Assembly (NCBI RefSeq): GCF_001613795.1
Contig: NZ_LPVZ01000020.1
Location: 62,001-126,000 of the forward strand
Reading direction: 5' to 3'
DNA from: Thalassospira sp. MCCC 1A01148
GTDB taxonomy: Bacteria > Pseudomonadota > Alphaproteobacteria > Rhodospirillales > Thalassospiraceae
DNA length: 64,000 nt
Below, in pieces: positions 17,959-26,427 of this stretch. Each line of letters opens with the position of its first letter. Within the stretch, counting starts at the first letter, position 1. A model generated the notes under the pieces. That model did no database searches and was not told the origin of the DNA. It saw only the letters and a program-made list of their open reading frames with translations. Both the position numbers and the translations under genes were made by a program.

Positions 17959-19722
17959 CTAAGCCGTGCCTGGGGTCAGGACGAACTGAGGGACATCCAC
18001 ATCGTCGCACTGATCTTCGCGCAAATACTTCCGCCCGTATTCCTGATACATGCCGCTTGTCAGGAAAAGTTCGAACAGGTCGCTGTCGATCTGCCCCTTG
18101 TCGCGCATGTCGGCCAGGATCGAGATACATTCAGACAGGGTTTTGGGGCGTTTATAGGGGCGGTCAACTGCGGTCAAGGCTTCGAAAATATCAGCAATCA
18201 CCATGACCTTTTCGAGGATTCCCATATCCTCGCCCGTCAGACCGCGCGGATAGCCCGACCCGTCCATCTTTTCATGGTGGTTCCCGGCAATTTCGGGAAT
18301 ACGTTGCAGTTCCTTGGGATATGGGAGCTGGGCCAGCATGTCCTGCGTAATGACGACATGATCATTGATCACCTGACGTTCTTCGGACGTCAGGGTGCCG
18401 CTTGGGATCGACAGGTTATAGACCTCGCCACGGTTAAAGCCGTCATAAATGTCGAACTCCCGATCCATCAAAAGACTTTCCATGCCGGGTTCGCGCAGTT
18501 CGGCGAGTTCGGAATCGCTTAGTCGTTCATGTTCTGCCCACGACAAGCCGATTGTCCGGTCAAAGTACCGGGTCCATTTCTGCTCGCCGATATCGTGCAG
18601 GGCAAAGATCGCATCCGTATCAAGTTCCGCATCGCCGATATTGGCATCAGCAACCAAGGCGAACTGGGTTTCAAGCTCTGACACCCGCTTTGCGAAATCG
18701 GCTTCACACTGATCGGGGTCTTCGCCGTCCAGTTTGCGTTTAAGCATCTCGATCTCGGCGTCACGCCGCAGAACTTCAAAGCGCGTGCGAACCTCGTGGA
18801 TGCGATTGTGGATGGTCTCAAGCTTGGTCGCCTTTTCCATGACGTGATCGGGCGTGACGATCTTGCCGCAATCATGAAGCCAGGCCGACAGGTCAAGCTC
18901 GTACCATTCCATATCTGTCAGATAGAAATTGGAAAATGTGCCATCCCGGTCATCCACGGCCGCTTGGGCCAGCATGCGCGCAATGATCGGCACGCGCGAA
19001 CAGTGACCTGCGGTGTGCGGGGATTTGGCATCAATCGCGTGCCCGAGAACGCGGACGAAACTTTCCATCAGGTCGCGCTGCGCAACCAGCAGGCGGCTGT
19101 TTTCAATCGCAACCGCGGCCTGACTGGCCAGCGCATTGATGATTGGTTCAATCGCCGGATCAAAGGAAATCACATTGCCCGCATCATCGCGTGCATTGAT
19201 CAACTGCAAGACACCGATCACCACACCGCTGGTATTTTTAAGCGGCACGGTCAGGAAGGATTTGGACCGATAACCTGTTTTGGCATCAAATGCGCGGGTG
19301 CCGGTAAAGTCAAACCCCTCGGCACTATAGGCATCATCAATATTGATCGCCTTGCCGGTCAGTGCGACATAGGTCGCGATATTGGCATAGTTGGGTCGGC
19401 CCTGGGTGTCATACAATTGCAAGGGCGGGAACGGCTTTTCACTTTCCCGGCCCGAAACAAAGAACGTCTCAAGCGTATCATTGACCATGATACGAAAATG
19501 CAGTTCGCTTTCTTCGCGATTAACGAGATAGAGCGACCCACCATCCGCATTGGTGAAGTTGCGCGCGGCCATAAGGATTTTCTGGTTAAGCTCTTCGCGG
19601 CCTTGCGATGCCGAAAGCGCAATTCCCAGCTCCACCAGTTCCGCCAGATAATTCGCATCTTTTTTGCGGACCCTGGTCAAATCTTTCTGATGTTCTTTGG
19701 CCTCGTCGCGTTCACGCGCCAT
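17959..19722 (-). CDS. GAF and HD-GYP domain protein, probable c-di-GMP phosphodiesterase
   Basis: A 587-residue cytoplasmic protein. A GAF sensory domain covers about residues 25-215 and an HD-GYP domain about 220-560. The HD motif HDCGK (283-287) and the GYP motif in HHEKMDGSGYP (482-491) are intact, so c-di-GMP or cGAMP hydrolysis is expected. Between them is an unusual stretch of roughly 150 residues with charged, coiled-coil-like sequence (RFEVLRRDAEIEMLKRKLDG). The start at 19722 (MARERD) was chosen over a codon 15 bases upstream. It is divergent from purB; no response-regulator domain is present. Confidence 0.93.
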   Translation of the reverse strand: MARERDEAKEHQKDLTRVRKKDANYLAELVELGIALSASQGREELNQKILMAARNFTNADGGSLYLVNREESELHFRIMVNDTLETFFVSGRESEKPFPPLQLYDTQGRPNYANIATYVALTGKAINIDDAYSAEGFDFTGTRAFDAKTGYRSKSFLTVPLKNTSGVVIGVLQLINARDDAGNVISFDPAIEPIINALASQAAVAIENSRLLVAQRDLMESFVRVLGHAIDAKSPHTAGHCSRVPIIARMLAQAAVDDRDGTFSNFYLTDMEWYELDLSAWLHDCGKIVTPDHVMEKATKLETIHNRIHEVRTRFEVLRRDAEIEMLKRKLDGEDPDQCEADFAKRVSELETQFALVADANIGDAELDTDAIFALHDIGEQKWTRYFDRTIGLSWAEHERLSDSELAELREPGMESLLMDREFDIYDGFNRGEVYNLSIPSGTLTSEERQVINDHVVITQDMLAQLPYPKELQRIPEIAGNHHEKMDGSGYPRGLTGEDMGILEKVMVIADIFEALTAVDRPYKRPKTLSECISILADMRDKGQIDSDLFELFLTSGMYQEYGRKYLREDQCDDVDVPQFVLTPGTA

Positions 19723-20013
19723 ACAAATTCTGCCCACTTCGCGTTCGGATTAACCGCATCTCGCACATACATCGTGCCTGCTTACACGGTATATTCCTAA
19801 TAAGTTGCTATTTTTCTAACAACGCACAAGCTTCTGGTGGGTAAAATCGCTTTCACAATCCTGCCATACCCGTCTGCAGGGTTGCCAATTTGCGCGGAAT
19901 GGACTATCCGACCCCGTGAAAGCGTGCCGGCGCCGTGATCGTGCAATTGATTACGCATTCCGATCATCGAGATCCTTATCCGGCACCCAACCATATTGCC
20001 CGGAGGCGACCGC

Positions 20014-21324
20014 ATGATCCCCCGTTATTCCCGTCCGCAGATGACATCCATCTGGGAACCGGCGAACAAGTTCCGTATCTGGTTCGAAATCGAAGCCCAC
20101 GCCGCTGACAAACTGGCCGAACTGGGTGTTATCCCCGCAGAATCCGCCAAGCTTGTCTGGGAAAAAGGCGACAAGCCCTATACCCAGGACCGCATCGACC
20201 GCATTGACACCGTCGAAGCCGAAGTCAAACACGATGTGATCGCGTTTCTGACCGAATTGGCCGAACAGGTCGGCGAAGAAGCACGCTTTGTCCATCAGGG
20301 CATGACCAGTTCCGACGTACTTGATACCTGCTTTAACGTGCAGCTTGCCCAGGCAACCGACATCCTGCTTGAAGACATGGACAAGCTTCTGGCCGCCCTT
20401 AAAAAGCGTGCCTATGAAACCAAAGATGTCCCCTGCATGGGCCGTTCGCACGGCATCCACGCAGAGCCGGTGACCTTTGGCCTTAAGCTCGCGACCTTCT
20501 ATGCGGAGTTCAAACGTAACCGTGATCGCCTTGTTGCGGCCCGCGATGAAATCGCGACCTGCGCGATTTCCGGCGCGGTTGGCACATTCGCCAACATCGA
20601 TCCGAGTGTTGAAGAACATGTCGCCGAGAAACTTGGCCTAAAGCCGGAACCGGTTTCGACCCAGGTCATCCCGCGTGACCGTCATGCGGCCTATTTCGCT
20701 GCCCTTGGTGTGATTGCATCTTCGATTGAGCATCTGGCAACCGAAATCCGCCACCTGCAGCGCACCGAAGTACGCGAAGCGGAAGAGTTCTTCTCCAAGG
20801 GCCAGAAAGGCTCCTCGGCGATGCCGCACAAGCGTAACCCGGTTCTGACCGAAAACCTGACCGGCCTTGCGCGTCTGGTACGTTCGATGGCGATCCCGGC
20901 AATGGAAAACGTTGCCCTTTGGCACGAGCGCGACATTTCGCACAGCTCGGTCGAACGTAACATCGGTCCAGATGCGACCGTAACGCTTGATTTCGCGCTG
21001 ATGCGTTTGACCAACGTTGTAGAGAACCTCGTGATCTATCCGGAACGCATGGACGAGATCCTTAATCAGATGGGTGGTCTGGTCTTCTCGCAGCGTGTTC
21101 TGCTGACCCTGACCCAGCATGGCGTTTCGCGCGAAGATTCGTACCGCATCGTTCAGCGCAACGCGATGAAGGTCTGGAACCGCGAAGGTGATCTTCTGTC
21201 GCTTCTCAAAACCGACGAAGATGTTACCGCGCGCATTCCGATGGACACGCTCGAAGCGCTGTTTGACCTTGGTTATCACACCAAGCATGTCGACACGATC
21301 TTTGCCCGTGTCTTTGCTGACTAA
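20014..21324 (+). CDS. purB: Adenylosuccinate lyase
   Basis: A 436-residue fumarase/aspartase-superfamily enzyme that catalyses two steps of purine synthesis: SAICAR to AICAR and adenylosuccinate to AMP. The signature loop GSSAMPHKRNP is present, as are GMTSSDVLDTC and the SHGIHAEP His segment. The start at ATG 20014 (MIPRYSRPQM) follows GGAGG at the right distance; a codon 18 bases upstream overlaps that site. Its own terminator follows, so it is separate from the purC-purS-purQ-purL group 3 kb downstream. Confidence 0.98.
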   Translation: MIPRYSRPQMTSIWEPANKFRIWFEIEAHAADKLAELGVIPAESAKLVWEKGDKPYTQDRIDRIDTVEAEVKHDVIAFLTELAEQVGEEARFVHQGMTSSDVLDTCFNVQLAQATDILLEDMDKLLAALKKRAYETKDVPCMGRSHGIHAEPVTFGLKLATFYAEFKRNRDRLVAARDEIATCAISGAVGTFANIDPSVEEHVAEKLGLKPEPVSTQVIPRDRHAAYFAALGVIASSIEHLATEIRHLQRTEVREAEEFFSKGQKGSSAMPHKRNPVLTENLTGLARLVRSMAIPAMENVALWHERDISHSSVERNIGPDATVTLDFALMRLTNVVENLVIYPERMDEILNQMGGLVFSQRVLLTLTQHGVSREDSYRIVQRNAMKVWNREGDLLSLLKTDEDVTARIPMDTLEALFDLGYHTKHVDTIFARVFAD

Positions 21325-21347
21325 GCAGGATACTGCAATCTGCCGTC

Positions 21348-21377
21348 AAAGCCCCGGTCATCTGGCCGGGGCTTTTT
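21348..21377 (+). terminator. Rho-independent terminator after purB
   Basis: Stem GCCCCGG(TCATCT)GGCCGGGGC-type followed by five T residues, 24 bases after the purB stop. Confidence 0.85.
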
Positions 21378-21487
21378 CATTTCATATCGCCGGAACACCG
21401 CCCTTTGACATTGCGCGCTTTGGATGCTGATCTATATCGAACACGGCAACCACATCAAGAAATGGCAACTACAGGAAAGGCTTCGCA

Positions 21488-22108
21488 ATGAAACTCAGCA
21501 TCAAGGGATGGGAAGACGGCGCGCCGATCCCCACCAAGTTCGCCTTTGGTAAAATTCCAGCCGAGGGCCGGTTTGAAACATCGGACAATATCAGCCCTGA
21601 ACTGAGCTGGTCCGACATCCCCGAAGGCACCAAATCCTTTGCCCTGATCTGCCATGACCCGGATGTCCCGTCATCGGGCGAAGACGTCAATATCGAAGGC
21701 AAGGAAGTCCCGGCAAGCCTGCCGCGTGTGGATTTCTTTCACTGGGTTCTGGTCAATATCCCGGCCAGCATAACAAAGCTTGAAGAAGGTGTGGCATCCA
21801 ACGGTGTAACGCCAAAGGGCAAGATGCCCGGCACCAAGCCATATGGCACGGCAGGGCTGAACAACTATACCGACTGGTTTGCTGGCGACACGGATATGGG
21901 GGGTGATTATGGCGACTATGACGGTCCCTGCCCGCCATGGAATGACTCGATCATTCACCACTATCATTTCACGGTCTATGCGCTTGATACCGACAAGATC
22001 AACCTGCCAGAACCCTTTACCGGCCCCGATGCCCTTGCCGCAATCGAAGGCCATGTGCTGGACAAGGCAAGTTACATGGGCACCTATACGATGAACCGCG
22101 ATCTGTAA
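21488..22108 (+). CDS. YbhB/YbcL family Raf kinase inhibitor-like protein
   Basis: A 206-residue PEBP-fold protein. It shows the family blocks NISPELSWSDIPEGTKSFALICHDPD and FFHWVLVNIPA, and a late PPWNDSIIHHYHFTVYALD block with the conserved HxYxFxVYALD segment. There is no signal peptide, so it is cytoplasmic like E. coli YbhB. AGGAAAGG precedes the ATG. An insertion around residues 60-75 (GEDVNIEGKEVPASLPRVD) and the GLNNYTDWFAGD stretch are typical of the longer subgroup. The bacterial function is unresolved; phospholipid or nucleotide binding has been proposed for the fold. Confidence 0.92.
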   Translation: MKLSIKGWEDGAPIPTKFAFGKIPAEGRFETSDNISPELSWSDIPEGTKSFALICHDPDVPSSGEDVNIEGKEVPASLPRVDFFHWVLVNIPASITKLEEGVASNGVTPKGKMPGTKPYGTAGLNNYTDWFAGDTDMGGDYGDYDGPCPPWNDSIIHHYHFTVYALDTDKINLPEPFTGPDALAAIEGHVLDKASYMGTYTMNRDL

Positions 22109-22134
22109 TCCGCGCCCATCGTCACCGATCCATG

Positions 22135-22169
22135 AAAAACGGCCTGTGTCATTTTACACAGGCCGTTTT
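22135..22169 (+). terminator. Bidirectional terminator between the YbhB-like and LuxR-type genes
   Basis: Near-perfect stem AACGGCCTGTGT / ACACAGGCCGTT with loop CATTTT and flanking A and T runs, suited to both convergent genes. Confidence 0.9.
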
Positions 22170-22197
22170 CTTATATTCAGGATATTTGCGCGAAGAT

Positions 22198-22881
22198 TTA
22201 CAACGTTCCGGACCGCGCCATGTCTTCCAGCGCCATTTTCACGGCCTGTGCACGGTTGGAAACGTTCAGCTTGCGATAGATATTTTTCAGATGGTATTTG
22301 ACCGTAATCTCGCGCAGGTCAAGGTGGCGCGCGATATCCTTGTTCGGACGACCTTCTGACAGCAGGGCAAGAACTTCACGTTCGCGCGGCGTAAGACGCG
22401 CAAAGTCGCCTTCGTTGCCAAAGCCGCCGGTCAGCCTGCTTTCGCCTTCACCTGTGCCAGAACCAGACATGCCATCGCCCATATCCGTCAGGATCGAGGA
22501 CGGCAGGTACTTGTCACCCGCCAGAACCAGTTGCACGGCATTGGCCAAGGCTTGCCCGCGCAGGGTTTTGGGAATAAAGCCATGTGCGCCAGCCTCGATC
22601 GCCTTGCGAACATCTTCGCTGCGATAGGCACCAGACAACAGAACCACAAAGGTCGAATCGGCCACTTTTTCCAAAGTGCGTTTCAAACCTTCAAGGCCGT
22701 TCATGCCCGGCATGCGCAGATCGAGCAGCACCAGATCGAACGTATTGTTCGCCTCTATGTGCTCGAGTGCGGGGTCAAGTGCCCCTGCTTCGGCCACTTC
22801 ACAGCCTTCGAAATACTGTTGGAACAGTAGCGAGATTGCCTCACGAACAAGATCGTGATCGTCCGCCAAAAGGATACGCAA
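22198..22881 (-). CDS. Orphan NarL/FixJ-type response regulator (LuxR HTH)
   Basis: A 227-residue two-component regulator. The receiver domain has the acidic pair Asp7-Asp8, the phospho-acceptor Asp54 and Lys105. After a Gly/Ser-rich linker (about 132-155), a LuxR-type helix-turn-helix occupies 161-220 (LTPREREVLALLSEG to LNVSNRAQAV). The start codon is TTG at 22881, supported by AAAGG ten bases upstream and by the position of the first strand. No histidine kinase lies in the window, so its partner is elsewhere or hybrid. Confidence 0.93.
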   Translation of the reverse strand: MRILLADDHDLVREAISLLFQQYFEGCEVAEAGALDPALEHIEANNTFDLVLLDLRMPGMNGLEGLKRTLEKVADSTFVVLLSGAYRSEDVRKAIEAGAHGFIPKTLRGQALANAVQLVLAGDKYLPSSILTDMGDGMSGSGTGEGESRLTGGFGNEGDFARLTPREREVLALLSEGRPNKDIARHLDLREITVKYHLKNIYRKLNVSNRAQAVKMALEDMARSGTL

Positions 22882-23044
22882 TGCTGTCGCCTTTCTTTAC
22901 CTAACCGGCTCCTTCCCCTACCTGCGAAGGATACCACACCAAAAGGTTGCGCCTACTCGATTTTCGGTCTGGGTCGCCTAGGATACGAAAGCCGGAACGT
23001 ATTAGCAAACGAGAAGTTTTCCAAGCACATGCCTGAAGGTCAAA

Positions 23045-23362
23045 TCACGCCAAAACTTCTGCGCGCGCAACCGGACGTAGTTCCTCGAGCTTTGCGTTCA
23101 ATATCGAGACCGTGACATCAATATTCTTGCGCCCGAAGTCGGCCAGCAACAACGCCACAACACCATTTTCGCGCGGGTTTGCAACAACCTCGCCAATGAT
23201 CTTGCGCGTGTAGTCCTGACATTCGTCCGGCGTCATGCCCATTTGTTCGCCTGCCCACTGGACCAGCATTTTGTAAAGATGGGTCTCTACCCGGAAATCC
23301 TGTTCAAGATCAAAGCTGTATTTTGCTTCGAAACCGCGTTCACGATCATTAAATCCGCTCAT
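23045..23362 (-). CDS. DUF1476 family protein, F1-ATPase zeta-type inhibitor
   Basis: A 105-residue protein matching DUF1476, the zeta subunit known from Paracoccus F1FO-ATPase. It begins MSGFNDRERGFEAKYS and continues with DLEQDFRVETHLYKMLVQWA; the N-terminal segment is the inhibitory part that blocks ATP hydrolysis, and the rest is a helical bundle. The family is essentially confined to alphaproteobacteria, which supports the taxonomic reading. AGGAGGG precedes the ATG. As usual it is not beside atp genes. In some relatives its inhibitory strength is weak, so potency here is unknown. Confidence 0.93.
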   Translation of the reverse strand: MSGFNDRERGFEAKYSFDLEQDFRVETHLYKMLVQWAGEQMGMTPDECQDYTRKIIGEVVANPRENGVVALLLADFGRKNIDVTVSILNAKLEELRPVARAEVLA

Positions 23363-23525
23363 TTCGATCCCTCCTGATACTTGGTTACAATGCCATGGGT
23401 ATCAAACCGTGCAAGCCACTGTCAGTTATCATATTTTATATGACGACAAAGGACACGGATTTCACCCCTTTGCTCAGCACTTTTGAATTTGACAAAATGC
23501 GCTTTAGCACGCTTTGATCTGGCTC

Positions 23526-24305
23526 ATGTGTACAGTCATAATTTTGCGCCGCCCCGACCATGACTGGCCGGTGATCATTGGCGCCAATCGAGATGAAATG
23601 AATAACCGCCCCTGGAAAGCGCCTGCGCGCCACTGGGACGACCGCCCCGACGTAATTGCCGGGCTGGATGAAACAGCCGGGGGCACGTGGCTTGGTGTGA
23701 ATGAGGATGGCGTGGTTGCTGCCGTGCTGAACCGCTATGGCACCCTTGGGCCAGAAGACGGCAAACGGTCCCGTGGGGAACTCCCGCTTGAGGCGCTAGA
23801 TCACGCCGATGCCATAGACGCCGCCCAAGCCCTTGCTGAACTGAATGGCGATGCCTATCGCTCGTTCAACATGGTAATTGCGGATAACCGCGACGCCTAC
23901 TGGCTTGCCAACCGAGGCACAGGCAAGATCGAGATCACAGAAATCCCCGAAGGCATGTCGATTCTTACCGCCCATGATTTGAACGACACCGAAAACAGCG
24001 CACGCACCAAACGCAACCTGCCGCGCTTTATCAGTGCCCCGGCCCCCAATCCCGAGGCCGATGACTGGTTTGCCTGGCAGGCGCTGCTGGCAGATACCGG
24101 GACCGAGGCCCCGGATCCCGAACATCACGACATTCGCGCTGACGCCATGCTGGTACGCAGCAATATCGGATTTGAGACCGTTTGTTCATCCCTGATCGGG
24201 CTTCCTGCGATTCCCACAAGCGAACACGAATTGCCACGTCGCCCGGTGTGGCTGTTTTCAGAAGGCCAACCCGATAAAACACCTTTCCATCCCGTCAATG
24301 TATAA
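23526..24305 (+). CDS. NRDE family protein (TANGO2-like)
   Basis: A 259-residue Ntn-hydrolase-like protein. It begins MCTVIILRRPDHDWPVIIGANRDE; the Cys2 nucleophile position and the NRDE motif define the family. Other conserved parts are DETAGGTWLGVNEDGVVAAVLNR and FNMVIADNRDAYWL. ATG 23526 places Cys as residue 2, as expected after methionine removal; an earlier in-frame codon was rejected for that reason. The eukaryotic homologue TANGO2 has been linked to haem and lipid handling. The bacterial role is unproven. Confidence 0.92.
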   Translation: MCTVIILRRPDHDWPVIIGANRDEMNNRPWKAPARHWDDRPDVIAGLDETAGGTWLGVNEDGVVAAVLNRYGTLGPEDGKRSRGELPLEALDHADAIDAAQALAELNGDAYRSFNMVIADNRDAYWLANRGTGKIEITEIPEGMSILTAHDLNDTENSARTKRNLPRFISAPAPNPEADDWFAWQALLADTGTEAPDPEHHDIRADAMLVRSNIGFETVCSSLIGLPAIPTSEHELPRRPVWLFSEGQPDKTPFHPVNV

Positions 24306-24386
24306 GGTGGAATGGTCGCAAACCTGACGCGAACGCAATGGGTTAGACACAAAGTCAAAGTCGGTCACAGGCCATGGCGCGACGGT

Positions 24387-24412
24387 TGCAAATTTCGATT
24401 ATCAAGTTTGCA
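24387..24412. repeat. TGCAAA-N14-TTTGCA inverted repeat upstream of purC
   Basis: Perfect 6-base arms separated by 14 bases, about 115 bases before purC in its 222-base leader. It may be an operator. No purine or ZTP riboswitch-like conserved core was recognised in this leader. Confidence 0.3.
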
Positions 24413-24527
24413 TAAATAGAGCTTAAGCGGGAATTGAGTTTCTCGCCAAGCACTGCTATACGGAGGGCGCGAATTTCAGGGTGCCCGCTGCGTCGGACGG
24501 TGGGCCTAGATGTGAAAGATCCCGCCA

Positions 24528-25292
24528 ATGTCCAGAAAGCAGCCCATCTACGAGGGTAAAGCCAAGGTTCTTTACGAAGGTACGGAACCCGGAACGATCA
24601 TTCAGTATTTCAAGGACGACGCCACGGCGTTCAACGCCCAGAAGCGCGGCACCATTGCCGGCAAGGGTGTCCTGAACAACATGATCACCGAATTCGTCAT
24701 GACCCGTCTGGCAGAAATCGGCATTCCGACTCACTTCATTCGCCGTCTGAACATGCGCGAACAGCTTTGCAAGAAATGCGAAATTGTTCCGATCGAAGTC
24801 GTGGTCCGCAACATCGTTGCCGGTTCGATGGCCAAACGCCTTGGCCTCGAAGAAGGCGAACGCCTGCCGCGCCCGATTGTCGAGTTCTATTACAAGGACG
24901 ACGATCTTGGCGACCCGCTGGTTTCTGACGAACATATCCTCGCTCTGGGCTGGGCAAGCGCTGAAGAGCTTGAGGAAATCGTTGGCATGACCCTTCGCGT
25001 CAATGACTACCTGTGTGGTCTGATGCGTGGCATTGGCCTGAAACTGGTGGACTTCAAACTTGAATTCGGCCGCGTTTGGGAAGGTGACTTCCCACAGCTG
25101 GTTCTGGCCGATGAATTCAGCCCGGACAACTGCCGCCTTTGGGATGCGATCACCAACGAGAAGATGGACAAAGACCGCTTCCGTCGCGATCTCGGCGGTG
25201 TTGAAGAGGCCTATCAGGAAGTTGCACGCCGTCTCGGTGTCCTCCCTGAGTCCGCCGAAATAGAGCAGCTGAACAAAGACGAAAAAAAATAA
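24528..25292 (+). CDS. purC: Phosphoribosylaminoimidazole-succinocarboxamide synthase (SAICAR synthetase)
   Basis: A 254-residue enzyme joining CAIR and aspartate with ATP to make SAICAR. The family motifs are present: [11 protein letters not shown] near the N-terminus, [15 protein letters not shown], and the late [16 protein letters not shown]. It is first of four purine genes on this strand (purC, purS, purQ, purL). A hairpin-T-run lies between purC and purS, so downstream expression may be partly independent or attenuated. Confidence 0.98.
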   Translation: MSRKQPIYEGKAKVLYEGTEPGTIIQYFKDDATAFNAQKRGTIAGKGVLNNMITEFVMTRLAEIGIPTHFIRRLNMREQLCKKCEIVPIEVVVRNIVAGSMAKRLGLEEGERLPRPIVEFYYKDDDLGDPLVSDEHILALGWASAEELEEIVGMTLRVNDYLCGLMRGIGLKLVDFKLEFGRVWEGDFPQLVLADEFSPDNCRLWDAITNEKMDKDRFRRDLGGVEEAYQEVARRLGVLPESAEIEQLNKDEKK

Positions 25293-25296
25293 TCCC

Positions 25297-25322
25297 AAGG
25301 CCGCGCTCGCGCGGCCTTTTCT
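25297..25322 (+). terminator. Terminator-like hairpin between purC and purS
   Basis: Stem AAGGCCGCGC / GCGCGGCCTTTT just after the purC stop, followed by CTTAT. The U-run is short, so partial termination is possible; purS starts 95 bases later. Confidence 0.7.
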
Positions 25323-25416
25323 TATGGCTGGTCGATGCCCATTCCGTCGGACAGCAAATTGTTTGCAAACAGAACCCCGCGCGAGACCCGCGCATGCGAA
25401 CTTAAAGGAGCTTCTC

Positions 25417-25656
25417 GTGAAAGCACGTGTTCATGTCACCCTGAAGAACGGTGTTCTTGACCCGCAGGGCAAAGCCGTTCACCACGCCCTTCAGGGTCTG
25501 GGTTTTGATGGCGTCAACGACGTCCGTCAGGGCAAGTTCATCGAACTCGAACTGGATGGCACCGATGCCGCCAAGGCCGAAGCCGAGGTCAAGGAAATGT
25601 GCGAGAAGCTTCTCGCCAATACCGTGATCGAAGATTACAGCATCGAGCTGGCCTGA
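25417..25656 (+). CDS. purS: Phosphoribosylformylglycinamidine synthase subunit PurS
   Basis: A 79-residue subunit of the three-part FGAM synthase. It assembles with the small PurL and glutaminase PurQ encoded next to it, bridging ammonia transfer. The GTG start at 25417 is set by AAAGGAG eight bases upstream and by homology (VKARVHVTLKNGVLDPQG); longer in-frame readings into purC's terminator are not credible. Typical PurS features GLGFDGVNDVRQGKFIEL and MCEKLLANTVIEDYSI are present. Confidence 0.97.
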   Translation: MKARVHVTLKNGVLDPQGKAVHHALQGLGFDGVNDVRQGKFIELELDGTDAAKAEAEVKEMCEKLLANTVIEDYSIELA

Positions 25657-25737
25657 TCACCTGGGCGGGACCGCGCGACGGCGTGGCCTTTGTCTATCGG
25701 GATTAAGTAACGGACACTAATCGAGAGACGGTATTTC

Positions 25738-26427
25738 ATGAAATCCGCTGTCATCCTCTTCCCCGGTATCAACCGGGAGAATGACGCCATCGCGGCCCTC
25801 AAGCAGGCCACCGGCACCGAACCAGCCGTCGTCTGGCATGGCGACACCGAACTGCCCAAGACTGACATCATCATGGTCCCGGGTGGCTTTTCCTATGGTG
25901 ACTATCTGCGGTGTGGTGCCATGGCGGCAAAATCGCCGATCATGCGTGCAGTCGCAGAACGCGCCAAACAGGGTGTGACCATTCTTGGTGTATGCAATGG
26001 CTTCCAGATCCTGACAGAGGCAGGCCTGCTGCCCGGCGCACTTATGCGCAATGCCAGCCTGAAATTCATTTGCAAGAACACGCATCTGAAAATCGAAAAC
26101 ACCGATACGCGCTTCACCAACCTGTATGGCGCAGGCGACGTGGTCGATTATCCGGTGGCCCATCATGACGGCAACTACTTTGCCGATAGCGAAACGCTTG
26201 ACCGCCTTGAAGGCGAAGGTCGCGTTGTTCTGCGCTATTGCGATGTTGACGGAAAAGTTGATCCGGCGACCAACCTGAACGGTTCACAGCGCAACATTGC
26301 CGGCATCATCAACGAGGCAGGCAACGTCCTTGGCATGATGCCCCACCCCGAGAACGCAATCGATCCGATGCATGGTGGCACCGATGGCCGCAATCTGTTC
26401 AAAAGCATGGTGGAGGCAGCATCGTGA
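25738..26427 (+). CDS. purQ: Phosphoribosylformylglycinamidine synthase subunit PurQ (glutaminase)
   Basis: A 229-residue class I glutamine amidotransferase that supplies ammonia for FGAM formation. The nucleophile is Cys86 in [11 protein letters not shown], and the His-Glu pair is in [10 protein letters not shown] near residue 206. The N-terminus [13 protein letters not shown] is standard. Its stop overlaps the purL start (GTGA at 26424-26427), indicating translational coupling within the complex. Confidence 0.98.
   Translation: MKSAVILFPGINRENDAIAALKQATGTEPAVVWHGDTELPKTDIIMVPGGFSYGDYLRCGAMAAKSPIMRAVAERAKQGVTILGVCNGFQILTEAGLLPGALMRNASLKFICKNTHLKIENTDTRFTNLYGAGDVVDYPVAHHDGNYFADSETLDRLEGEGRVVLRYCDVDGKVDPATNLNGSQRNIAGIINEAGNVLGMMPHPENAIDPMHGGTDGRNLFKSMVEAAS

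Noticed and set aside
18796..19800. 334-codon open frame antisense to the GAF/HD-GYP gene
   Set aside because: It is a shadow created by the codon bias of the real gene; it has no ribosome site and no family-like sequence.
24306..24527. Purine or ZTP riboswitch in the purC leader
   Set aside because: No conserved riboswitch core was recognised; only a TGCAAA/TTTGCA inverted repeat is visible.
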